This document shows positions 45,104 through 53,448 of a stretch of 64,000 nt of DNA, one piece after another. Made by a program: the position numbers and the translations under genes. The DNA lies in contig NZ_JABBNU010000003.1 in assembly GCF_012926615.1 (NCBI RefSeq), positions 1-64,000 on the forward strand, read 5' to 3'. The notes under the pieces were generated by a model. The model was not told where the DNA came from, did not search any database, and worked only from the letters and a program-made list of their open reading frames with translations. The stretch is from Marinigracilibium pacificum. GTDB taxonomy: Bacteria > Bacteroidota > Bacteroidia > Cytophagales > Cyclobacteriaceae. How positions within the stretch are numbered: position 1 is the first letter of the stretch; each line of letters opens with the position of its first letter.

Positions 45104-46483
45104 ATGACGATTTTTAAAAGATATTTTTTACTCTTATCACTTGCCTTAGGTTTCAGCCTGTTTTTTAGCTGCCAGGAAAAGGAAGTTCTAAAACAGCAAT
45201 TATGTGATGGCTCTGAATATAAAGTTTCATATGTATCCTTTACATATATTTCTGTTACTGAATTCACATATTATGTGTATGCTCCGGAAAATAAAACAAT
45301 CTTCGATAAGGATATAACAGTAAAATACTATGTTCAAGGTAGTTCAACGCCAAATAGGAAAATGATAATTCCTGCAGGAACTAGCTCACCTGCACAGTTT
45401 CATAATTTTCAAACTATTAATGGAGATCATCCAAAAAATATTAATATCGTTACTTCAGACTGCCCTGAAGGAATAGAAAAACCTGAAGAGGAAATCATTA
45501 ATGAAGATGAAAATCCAGATTGCACAAAGAAAGTTTCTATTAAAATTAAAAAATGTGAGGATCAAGTATTTTTAGATTGGACCACAAATCTATCAAGTTC
45601 AGTGATTCTCAACGTATATGGAAAAAATATACTTATTACCCAGGATCATGGATTAAGCTATAATATATCAGATCTAAGTATTAATGATTCAATTCCTACT
45701 TTACTGGATTCTGATGCCTGCTTATATACTATAAGAAAATCATGTACCGGCACTACGGGTATACTTAGCATATCAGAAATGATTGAAGGTGGTCAGGAAT
45801 TGATTATCTCTGTAACGGATCCTGATTTGAATTCAGACGAAAGCAGTGTTGAAAGCGTAACTGTTGAGGTAAATAGTTCATTGGGTGAAAAAGAACTGGT
45901 TGTATTAACAGAAACTTCTGAAAGTAGCAATGAATTCTCTGGTGTATTATTAACTACTTTAGGCTCTGAAGCCGGTACTGATAATGACAATAACCTTAAT
46001 ATCGAAAATGGCACAATAATTACAGTAACCTATCAGGATGAAAAAAATGGAAATGATGTATCCGTTGCAAATGAAAAAACTGTAGTTGCTTCAGGAGATA
46101 CTGCTCCTAATAATTATAGTGTAGTCTATGCAGGTAATACTTACTTCCTTGAAGCCGATTCATATAACATATTTGATTTCCAGGAACCTCACAGTATATT
46201 ATTCAGCATTGATGATGGACTAAATACTTTTTTCCTCTCTATAGAGATTTATTACCAGGGTACAGAACTAACTTCAGGAACTTATGTTGTCGGTGGACAG
46301 GATCAGGGAGTTAATACTGAAACTAGTGGAGTAAATGTTGGAACAGACCCAAGCAACTATAAAAGTTTTACAGGAGGAACAGTTGTTGTCACAGTTCAGC
46401 AAGATGGCTATTTACTAGAAATGAACCTGGAAGAAGGTAATAATACTCTGGTTGGTTCTTATTTCGTTTCCACCATTAGATAA
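45104..46483 (+). CDS. Large lipoprotein with beta-sandwich-like domains
   Basis: A 459-residue lipoprotein with a signal peptide and lipobox FFSC (Cys23). The N-terminal region has several cysteines (CDGSEYKVSYVSF, NPDCTKKVSIKIKKC). From about 225 to 330 lies a repeat-type domain with ISVTDPDLNSDESSVES and LVVLTETSESSNEFSGVL, a pattern often found in large adhesin-like surface proteins. The end is a beta-rich part (about 335-459) with TYVVGGQDQGVN. No catalytic motif is visible. A TACTTTTG sequence at 45070-45077 could be a -7 box. A strong terminator follows. Probably a surface-exposed protein. Confidence 0.7.
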   Translation: MTIFKRYFLLLSLALGFSLFFSCQEKEVLKQQLCDGSEYKVSYVSFTYISVTEFTYYVYAPENKTIFDKDITVKYYVQGSSTPNRKMIIPAGTSSPAQFHNFQTINGDHPKNINIVTSDCPEGIEKPEEEIINEDENPDCTKKVSIKIKKCEDQVFLDWTTNLSSSVILNVYGKNILITQDHGLSYNISDLSINDSIPTLLDSDACLYTIRKSCTGTTGILSISEMIEGGQELIISVTDPDLNSDESSVESVTVEVNSSLGEKELVVLTETSESSNEFSGVLLTTLGSEAGTDNDNNLNIENGTIITVTYQDEKNGNDVSVANEKTVVASGDTAPNNYSVVYAGNTYFLEADSYNIFDFQEPHSILFSIDDGLNTFFLSIEIYYQGTELTSGTYVVGGQDQGVNTETSGVNVGTDPSNYKSFTGGTVVVTVQQDGYLLEMNLEEGNNTLVGSYFVSTIR

Positions 46484-46500
46484 CTAGAATAATAATTATA

Positions 46501-46534
46501 AAAGGGCTGCAACATAGTTGCAGCCCTTTTTTTT
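46501..46534 (+). terminator. Rho-independent terminator after the large lipoprotein gene
   Basis: The 13-bp perfect stem AAAGGGCTGCAAC (46501-46513) pairs with GTTGCAGCCCTTT (46517-46529), with a 3-nt loop and an unbroken T-run. This is one of the strongest terminators in the window. Confidence 0.93.
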
Positions 46535-46695
46535 CAATACTGCTTACTATATCAGTGTTTTTTAATTAAATAAAAATATCTAAATAGCAATAAAATCCAA
46601 TATTTGACATAATTGTCGTATAAATGCCGCAATTATACCGTCACAACTAAATCTGATTTATTTATAGATTTGCCTACACAACAACCAAAATCAAC

Positions 46696-47259
46696 ATGCA
46701 GGAAATCGGAAAAAAAATAAAAGAAATAAGAAAGAAAAAAGGCTTATCACAAGAAGAGCTTGCTGATTCAGCAAAGGTTAACTTAAGGACAATTCAACGT
46801 ATTGAAAAAAACGAAAGTGAGCCTAGAGGAACAACTCTAAATTTGATATGTGAGGCCTTAGAAATTAATACAGAAGAAATTCTGGATTATGGTAAACAAG
46901 AAGACAACAACTATTTATTCATTATCCACCTTTCTGTTCTTGCATTTCTTGCAATCCCAATAGGTAATATTATTCTTCCTCTGATTTTATGGATGAATAA
47001 AAAAGAAAGAATTATCGGACTTAAAAAAATTGGTGCCAACATTTTAAATTTTCAAATAATCTGGTCGGTAATTGCTTTTATATCATTCTTATCATTTGGA
47101 TTTCTAAAAATCCTACATATCCCCTATCATTATGTCCCCTTCTATATCTTTTTAGGGCTAAATCTATTGAATATTATTTTACCAATAGTTTTCTCTTTTA
47201 AGGCAAAAAATGGAAAAATAAATAACTATTATCCTAACCCTATAACTATTATTAGATAA
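46696..47259 (+). CDS. XRE-type helix-turn-helix membrane regulator
   Basis: A 187-residue protein with an XRE-type DNA-binding domain (about 1-65): IGKKIKEIRKKKGLSQEEL, then VNLRTIQRIEKNESEPRG. The C-terminal part is membrane-embedded with about four helices (for example IHLSVLAFLAIPIGNIILPL and FYIFLGLNLLNIILPIVF), like the DUF4870-type tails found in other Bacteroidota membrane regulators. A TAGATTTG sequence at 46665-46672 could be its -7 box. The DNA-binding part must face the cytosol. Its target and the signal it reads are not known. Confidence 0.82.
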   Translation: MQEIGKKIKEIRKKKGLSQEELADSAKVNLRTIQRIEKNESEPRGTTLNLICEALEINTEEILDYGKQEDNNYLFIIHLSVLAFLAIPIGNIILPLILWMNKKERIIGLKKIGANILNFQIIWSVIAFISFLSFGFLKILHIPYHYVPFYIFLGLNLLNIILPIVFSFKAKNGKINNYYPNPITIIR

Positions 47260-47394
47260 TTCTTTGGTGAGTTTTATTTGATTTAAGACTAGGGAAATTA
47301 TAAATAATTAGCATTTCCATTTATATCTTTTAACATAACACAGTAGTATAAAGGTTTGAATAGTTAGTTAATTTGTTACTTACAGATATTCAAA

Positions 47395-49422
47395 ATGAGA
47401 CTAACCTTCATTATACTTTTTCTAACTAGTTTTATTCAAAGCTCATACTGCCAGATAAACATCTCCGGGAAAGTAATCGATAGAAAAACAAATAATGCGA
47501 TACCATTTGCCAATATAGGAATTAATGGTAGTAAAATAGGGACAATAAGTAATGAAGACGGGTCCTTCTCAATAAGCATACCTGCTGAGTATACTAATCT
47601 ACCTCTATTATTCTCCTCTGTTGGCTATAACCAGGAAGAAATCATAGTTTCACCTCAAGTTGGGCAATCAGAATTAATAATTCATCTTACTGAAAAGATA
47701 ATTGAATTAGGTTCAATTGAAATCAAAGCAAAACGCCTTAAACCTCGTGAAGTTGAATTTGGAAATGGCAAAAGTTTACTTTTATCAGGTCAACTTCATT
47801 ATGACACTGCTTCAGCCGGTAGTGCAATGGCATTATTGATTGACAAATCTGAATTTGAAGATCTTATTTTCTTACAAGACGCCTCATTGTACATTGCCAA
47901 AAACCTTTCACCCGAATTCAAGATTAGACTTCGGCTTATGACTGTTGATTCTGCAACTCAACAACCGGGTAATGATTTACTTAATTCCCAGACAATAAAA
48001 AAATCAGATATTAAAAAAGGTTGGTTAAATTTTAATTTTAATGCCAAACAAGTCATTAATGAAAGGAAATTTTATTTAGTATTTGAGTGGATAATGGATA
48101 AGGATGATAGAGAATATGTAGCGAAAAAATATGAACAATATATTAATGAATTTCCTGATAGAGTTTCTTACGACACGGTAATAATCAACAATGAAAAAAT
48201 ATCAATCCCTCATGTTAATACAGTAGTCGCCGGAACTGTATTTGGTGTAACCAAATCTGGAAAGGATCTGGAAAATTACACGTGTTATTATCGATCTAAT
48301 AGTTTTGGCACTTGGAAAAGGTCAAGTGGTATTCTATCTGCTAAAATTTCATTTTCAAACACACCCTTAACTTATACTCAAAACAAAAATAAATCTACAA
48401 GTCCTACTGATCTAAATGACAAAATCGATAGTTGGGCAAATGAATTTAAAAATGAATATGAGATACCCGGATTTCAATTATCAATCGGAAAAACTGACTC
48501 AATTATTTATTCAAAAGGGTTTGGATTTTCTGATGTCCAAAGATCTAAGAAAGTAGATAGAAATACCCAATTCAGAATCGCAAGCATCTCAAAAACCATG
48601 ACTTCCGCAGCTATCATGCAGCTATTGGAGAAGAAGTCAATAAATCTGGATTCACCCATTCAATTATATGTACCTGAATTTCCGGAAAAAAAATATCCAG
48701 TAACAGTAAGACAGATTGCTGCTCATTTGAGTGGAATTAGGGGATATTACGGTAAGAGTTGGGATGAAATATTTATTCAAGAACATTTCAATAGTCTTTC
48801 TGAAGCATTAAGTATTTTCAAAACAGACTCACTAATTTCAATCCCCGGCACTGAATTCATCTACTCCTCTTTTGGATATATTCTTTTAGGGACACTGATA
48901 GAAAATGTTACCAACGAAGCATACTTAGATTACATGACAAATAATATTTGGAAACCATTAAGCATGAATTTTACCTATGGAGATGTTTATGACAGCACTT
49001 TCACAAATAAAAGCAAATTTTACTTTCTCAGTGGAAAAGAAGCATTTCCTTATGACTTAAGTTATTCATATTCTACAGGTGGTTTAATTTCTACAACAGA
49101 TGATTTGGTTAGGTTCGGACTTGCTTTAACAAGGAACATGATTATAAGTGAAAATTCAAAAAATGAAATATTCACAACTCAAACAACAAGTAACAATTTT
49201 AATACAGGTTATGGGTTGGGTTGGTATATATCAAAAGACAACCAGGGTAATCAAATATGGTATCATACAGGAGAACTTCCTTCATCAGGTTCAATTATTT
49301 TAATTTGCCCAAAGAATAACATTGTTGTATCTCTTCTTGCGAACTCTCCGGTTGTTTCAGATTCTGACAATAAATTTTTAATGGATATTTTAAAGATATT
49401 AGATATCATTAATCATCAATAA
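47395..49422 (+). CDS. Serine hydrolase (class C beta-lactamase-like) fused to a CarboxypepD_reg domain
   Basis: A 675-residue secreted protein. After a signal peptide (about 1-20) come a carboxypeptidase-regulatory-like domain (ISGKVIDRKTNNAIPFANIG, then SNEDGSFSISIP), a middle region of about 230 residues, and a serine hydrolase domain from about 345. The active-site motif SxxK is Ser397-Ile-Ser-Lys400 in RIASISKTMTSA, the YxN position is Tyr490-Ser-Ser (asparagine replaced) and HTG is His624-Thr-Gly. The family includes class C beta-lactamases and D-aminopeptidases. The changed third position may alter activity. It probably acts on peptides or esters in the envelope; the CarboxypepD_reg part may bind sugar or partner proteins. 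Confidence 0.87.
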   Translation: MRLTFIILFLTSFIQSSYCQINISGKVIDRKTNNAIPFANIGINGSKIGTISNEDGSFSISIPAEYTNLPLLFSSVGYNQEEIIVSPQVGQSELIIHLTEKIIELGSIEIKAKRLKPREVEFGNGKSLLLSGQLHYDTASAGSAMALLIDKSEFEDLIFLQDASLYIAKNLSPEFKIRLRLMTVDSATQQPGNDLLNSQTIKKSDIKKGWLNFNFNAKQVINERKFYLVFEWIMDKDDREYVAKKYEQYINEFPDRVSYDTVIINNEKISIPHVNTVVAGTVFGVTKSGKDLENYTCYYRSNSFGTWKRSSGILSAKISFSNTPLTYTQNKNKSTSPTDLNDKIDSWANEFKNEYEIPGFQLSIGKTDSIIYSKGFGFSDVQRSKKVDRNTQFRIASISKTMTSAAIMQLLEKKSINLDSPIQLYVPEFPEKKYPVTVRQIAAHLSGIRGYYGKSWDEIFIQEHFNSLSEALSIFKTDSLISIPGTEFIYSSFGYILLGTLIENVTNEAYLDYMTNNIWKPLSMNFTYGDVYDSTFTNKSKFYFLSGKEAFPYDLSYSYSTGGLISTTDDLVRFGLALTRNMIISENSKNEIFTTQTTSNNFNTGYGLGWYISKDNQGNQIWYHTGELPSSGSIILICPKNNIVVSLLANSPVVSDSDNKFLMDILKILDIINHQ

Positions 49423-49508
49423 TATATTTTTATTGATTTGAACAAAACCACGATTAAGGCACAATTATTGCAGGAATAAAATACATAAAACTAATAATTA
49501 CACTAATA

Positions 49509-49820
49509 ATGAAACAGTTCTTCATTTCAATATTATTCTTATCAATTTTAGTTTCTTCTTGCAGTAAAGATGATAATTCTATCTATGCTGAATACGAATT
49601 CATAAATGAATATACTGCAACCATTACAGTAGGTGGTGTAGTGGGAATCGAAGACAGAACTTTTATAATTGGAGAAATTTATAAGGGAACAGTATTAGAT
49701 TCTGAAACGATAAAAATTAAAATTGCTGAATCTTCTGAAATGAATAAGAATTGTCCAAATAGCTGGTGCTATCAGGAATACGTGAATGTCCCTAAGGAAT
49801 ACCTCAAGCTTGTTGATTGA
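49509..49820 (+). CDS. Small lipoprotein
   Basis: A 103-residue lipoprotein with a lipobox VSSC (Cys18) and a mature part of about 85 residues that looks like a small beta-domain: EYTATITVGGVVGIEDRTFI, IYKGTVLDSETIKIKIAESS and the cysteine-containing end NCPNSWCYQEYVNVP. No family is recognised. It starts 87 bp after the serine hydrolase gene, so co-transcription is possible. Confidence 0.65.
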   Translation: MKQFFISILFLSILVSSCSKDDNSIYAEYEFINEYTATITVGGVVGIEDRTFIIGEIYKGTVLDSETIKIKIAESSEMNKNCPNSWCYQEYVNVPKEYLKLVD

Positions 49821-50384
49821 TTTTAATAACTAATATATATCAACCAGTACTAGATACTAATTATAACATTTGGCACTTTTTAGTTTAACACTTTAAGGTA
49901 AACAGGTAAAATCATTCTTTACAATTTTCATTCTAATGGTAATTTAATTGTAATCGGAGGCTTCAAATTAGGCTAGCTATATGGAATGTATCAATTTACC
50001 TTTGGTAAAGACTTCTTGAGCTGGAAAAATGATTGGAAAATACGCCTAGTTATAATCTAAAATGGGTCTATTCATATGAAGATGGATTAATGTCTTTAAG
50101 TAATTCGTATGTGGACGGACCAAATTTAAAAATTAGAAGAGAGTAATTCCTGATAGTCAATTAATATGATTTCAAATCAAGAGAATACTTCCGCAACTAG
50201 TGCTCATTAAATTTTTCTGCTTGTTATAATATTACTTTCCTAAATTGTTATTCACCAATAAATATCAACAACTACTTCTACCCCATCTTTTTTAAGAGCT
50301 AAAGATTAAGTAAATTAAATAACTCATAAACAAGCAATTGCTTTACTAAACAGACCCCTGTTATTTTACCACCAAACCTATACA
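49821..50384. other. Long intergenic region with a possible gene remnant
   Basis: About 560 bp without a clear gene. From 50033 to 50146 one plus-strand frame stays open for 38 codons and ends KIRRE before a TAA, with a stop just upstream. This could be the end of a decayed gene, but the evidence is weak. Nothing else stands out. Confidence 0.25.
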
Positions 50385-51257
50385 ATGATGAAATCATTTC
50401 AAATTTTATTCCTACTACTTCCATTTATACTTAGTGCTCAAGACGGAATTAAACCTATCATTGATGTTCATGTTCATGGTTATACTGATCGTACCTATCG
50501 TTCGATATACGGAGCTCCTTCTACTTATGAAGAATTTAAAGCGGAAATGAAAAAACAGTTTCAAAAATTCAATATTGTTTATGCTATGAAAAGTGGTGGT
50601 TCCTATGATTCGGATATGGAGGAAATAATGCTTCAAGGATATGAATCAAATAACTATCCAAAATTTGACACAATAGAATTTAAAAATTTAATTGAGGAAG
50701 GAAAGATCCAGGTTTGGGGTGAGTTTCTACCAATGTTTAATGGCATGACGATAGCAGATCCGGGTTTTGCTCCCTACTTAAAAATTTGTGAGAGAGAAGG
50801 AATACCAATTGCATTGCATACTGGTTCTGGCCCTCCGGGCATTTCCTATAGATATACGAAAATACGTCTGACTCTGGGAGATCCTCTTCTTATTGAAGAG
50901 GTTTTAATAAATTATCCAAAATTAAAAATCTACCTGATGCACTCTGGAGGATTATTTTACGACCACGCCCTAGCTATAATGGAATTGTACCCTCAAGTTT
51001 ATTGTGGTCTTGGGGCAATTTTATGGATAGAAAATAGCCCTACCGCTCTTTATGCTGAAGAATTTCTTTCAAAAGCTAAAAAAGCAAACATGATCGACAG
51101 AATCATGTTCGGGTCTGATGGTATGTACTGGCCCAATAAAATTGAGGAGAGTATAAAAAGACTTGATAGTTTTGAATTCCTAACAGAAGAAGACAAACGC
51201 AAAATATTCTATGAAAATGCTGTGAAGTTTTTTGAACTGGATGACATACTGGAATAG
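50385..51257 (+). CDS. Secreted amidohydrolase-family protein
   Basis: A 290-residue TIM-barrel metal-dependent hydrolase of the amidohydrolase_2 type, with a signal peptide (about 1-18, ending LSAQ). The metal-binding start is IIDVHVHGYTD (HxH), with a later histidine in IALHTGSGPPG, another in IYLMHSGGLFYDHAL, and the aspartate in RIMFGSDGMYWPNKI. This set matches the usual divalent metal centre. It likely hydrolyses or decarboxylates a small molecule in the periplasm. It is followed 58 bp later by an alpha/alpha-barrel lipoprotein, so a shared function on one compound is possible. Substrate not known. Confidence 0.85.
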   Translation: MMKSFQILFLLLPFILSAQDGIKPIIDVHVHGYTDRTYRSIYGAPSTYEEFKAEMKKQFQKFNIVYAMKSGGSYDSDMEEIMLQGYESNNYPKFDTIEFKNLIEEGKIQVWGEFLPMFNGMTIADPGFAPYLKICEREGIPIALHTGSGPPGISYRYTKIRLTLGDPLLIEEVLINYPKLKIYLMHSGGLFYDHALAIMELYPQVYCGLGAILWIENSPTALYAEEFLSKAKKANMIDRIMFGSDGMYWPNKIEESIKRLDSFEFLTEEDKRKIFYENAVKFFELDDILE

Positions 51258-51315
51258 CATTAGTAAAATATATATTTAACCCTCTTATCAATGATGAAAG
51301 ATCATTGCTTTGAAA

Positions 51316-52815
51316 ATGAAAATTAGATGGCTTCTTTTGCTCGCAATTATTTGCATACCCGGATGCGTCAGGCATGAAAAAGGAATTCCTAACTCAGCAA
51401 TAACGAATAAACCTGATTGGATTTACCATGTCGATAGTCTGATTATGCCATTTTGGATGACTAAGGATGCCTTGGGAAACCCTTCAGGAAACTTTCCAGT
51501 ATATAGATATCCCGACGGCACTCCGGTAAATCCTTCAAAACTTGATTCCTTAAAACTTCCCAATGAGTATCAACAATATTATATGGCTAATTCAGATAGT
51601 CTCAGGCGAGATTTCATCAGGGTAAAATCTAGACAAATATATGGTTACTGTGTTGCTTACCATATTACTGGAAATGAAGAATACCTGATTAATGCTAAAA
51701 ATGGCCTTGATTACCTTATAAAAAAGGGAGTATTTTCAGATAAGAGTGTTGTTTCCTTTTGGGATAAAAATAAAAACCCACAACCAAATATCCTTCAGCG
51801 AAACACACAAGATTTAGCATATGGACTATTAGGTCCTTCGATTTATTACTACTTAACAAGAGACCCTGAAATCCTTAAAATCATAATTGATGTAAACAGA
51901 GCCGTATGGAAGTCATATTATGAACAATCAAACCTCTACGAAAACACCAAATTATTTAACTGGGTTGCAGAAAATTTTGAAGGAGACAGTACCCACCATA
52001 AAATCCTAATTGCACCGCTTGATCAATTGAATGCCTATACACTATTAACTGCTCAAATTGTACCAGATAGCCTTTCAGAAGAACTTAAAACCAAAGTAAA
52101 AATATTAGCTAAATCAATAAAAAATAATTTTTACAGTAATGAACACAACATGTTTTGGAGTAGTCTAAACAACAAAACAATTGGTGGTAATACAGACTTT
52201 GCTCACAGCATTAAAACATTTTGGATGTTGTACATCAGTGCTCAATTACTTAATGATCAAGAAATGCATGAGTTTGCAAAAAAGGGGGCAGAAAAGCTTT
52301 TGCAAACAGCATATTTACCAGACGAAAATAGGTGGGCCTCAAATTATCTTAATGCCAAACATGATTTAGACAAATCCATAATGACCTGGCACCAGGCGGA
52401 ACTCGATCAAATGGCTGCCACACTTAGTTTTAGTGATACATCATTTTATTCAAAATACTTAATCAAAACATATCCATTTTTCGAAAAAAAGCTTGTTGAT
52501 CCTATAAATAAAGGTACTTTTTGGGGTCGAACCGCTAAAGGAGAGATCATAGAAGTTGGATTTCGATCCGGCTGGCACATGGCTAATTTTCATGATATGG
52601 AACATGCCTTGATTGGTTATTTAAGCTCTTCAAATTATTATGGTGATCCGACTAATCTATACTTTGCCTTTTTAAATTCAATATCACCTGATTCAACAAT
52701 AATTAAACCTTACTATTACCAAGGTACTATAAAAGAAATTTCAATATCTCCATTTAATAATTATAGTCTTTCGGAATTAACTAAAACAAGAATTACTTTT
52801 ACAGATGTTCATTAA
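51316..52815 (+). CDS. Alpha/alpha-barrel lipoprotein (AGE-like fold)
   Basis: The ATG at 51316 gives a 499-residue lipoprotein (lipobox ending IPGC, Cys17); a TTG at 51310 adds two residues only. The mature part has the helical-pair pattern of the alpha/alpha six-hairpin fold used by N-acylglucosamine 2-epimerases and glycoside hydrolases: RQIYGYCVAYHITGNEEYL, NTQDLAYGLLGPSIYYYL, FAHSIKTFWMLYISAQLL, TWHQAELDQMAATLSF and GWHMANFHDMEHAL. A histidine/glutamate pair in the last block could be catalytic. It likely acts on a sugar or sugar derivative. The partner amidohydrolase gene lies just upstream. Confidence 0.72.
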   Translation: MKIRWLLLLAIICIPGCVRHEKGIPNSAITNKPDWIYHVDSLIMPFWMTKDALGNPSGNFPVYRYPDGTPVNPSKLDSLKLPNEYQQYYMANSDSLRRDFIRVKSRQIYGYCVAYHITGNEEYLINAKNGLDYLIKKGVFSDKSVVSFWDKNKNPQPNILQRNTQDLAYGLLGPSIYYYLTRDPEILKIIIDVNRAVWKSYYEQSNLYENTKLFNWVAENFEGDSTHHKILIAPLDQLNAYTLLTAQIVPDSLSEELKTKVKILAKSIKNNFYSNEHNMFWSSLNNKTIGGNTDFAHSIKTFWMLYISAQLLNDQEMHEFAKKGAEKLLQTAYLPDENRWASNYLNAKHDLDKSIMTWHQAELDQMAATLSFSDTSFYSKYLIKTYPFFEKKLVDPINKGTFWGRTAKGEIIEVGFRSGWHMANFHDMEHALIGYLSSSNYYGDPTNLYFAFLNSISPDSTIIKPYYYQGTIKEISISPFNNYSLSELTKTRITFTDVH

Positions 52816-52827
52816 CTCCTTTTTAAT

Positions 52828-53268
52828 TTGAAATATATCATAGAACCTATCGAAAAATCTGATTACAAGAATGTTGTAGATGTATGGGAAGCTTCAGTAA
52901 GAGCAACTCACGATTTTTTATTAGAAGAAGACATTCTTTATTTTAAACCATTAATTTTAAGTACATATTTAGATGCAGTTATTTTAAAATGTCTTCGTAA
53001 CGAAAAAAGAGATATCATTGGCTTTTCGGGAGTTGCAGATAGTAAATTAGAGATGCTTTTTATAGATCCTTATTTTAGAGGAAAAGGTATTGGAAAAGCG
53101 TTATTACAATATGGTGTAAATCACCAAAAAGTCAATTCTGTAGATGTAAACGAACAAAATGTGGAAGCAGTAGACTTTTATAAACACTTTGGTTTTGAAG
53201 TAATTAGCAGATCAGAAACAGACCCTTCAGGAAAACCATACCCGATTTTGCATATGGCTTTATTATAA
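52828..53268 (+). CDS. GNAT family N-acetyltransferase
   Basis: A 146-residue GNAT with the acetyl-CoA motif FIDPYFRGKGIGKALLQYG and the following VDVNEQNVEAVDFYKHFGFE. The only in-frame start near the family's usual N-terminus is a TTG at 52828, giving MKYIIEPIEKSDYKNVVDVW, which fits relatives well. It begins 12 bp after the upstream lipoprotein stop. It probably acetylates a small amine; the substrate is not known. Confidence 0.82.
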   Translation: MKYIIEPIEKSDYKNVVDVWEASVRATHDFLLEEDILYFKPLILSTYLDAVILKCLRNEKRDIIGFSGVADSKLEMLFIDPYFRGKGIGKALLQYGVNHQKVNSVDVNEQNVEAVDFYKHFGFEVISRSETDPSGKPYPILHMALL

Positions 53269-53448
53269 TTTGAGGATTAAAATTCCTTACAACTAATTGA
53301 TATTTATAAGGTTACCAAATAAACATCGTATGATACAGATAAAACAATAAATCATCCGATTGTAAATCTTTTTGAAATTCGTATTAGATTATTTAATAAC
53401 TTATCAAACTACTAAAGACAATCTTAAATATCATTACAATAAATCACT

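Noticed and set aside
49415-49437. ATCAATAA and TTATTGAT pair at the end of the fused serine hydrolase gene
   Set aside because: An eight-pair all-AT-rich stem that overlaps the stop codon and has a weak T-run, easily found by chance in this AT-rich DNA.
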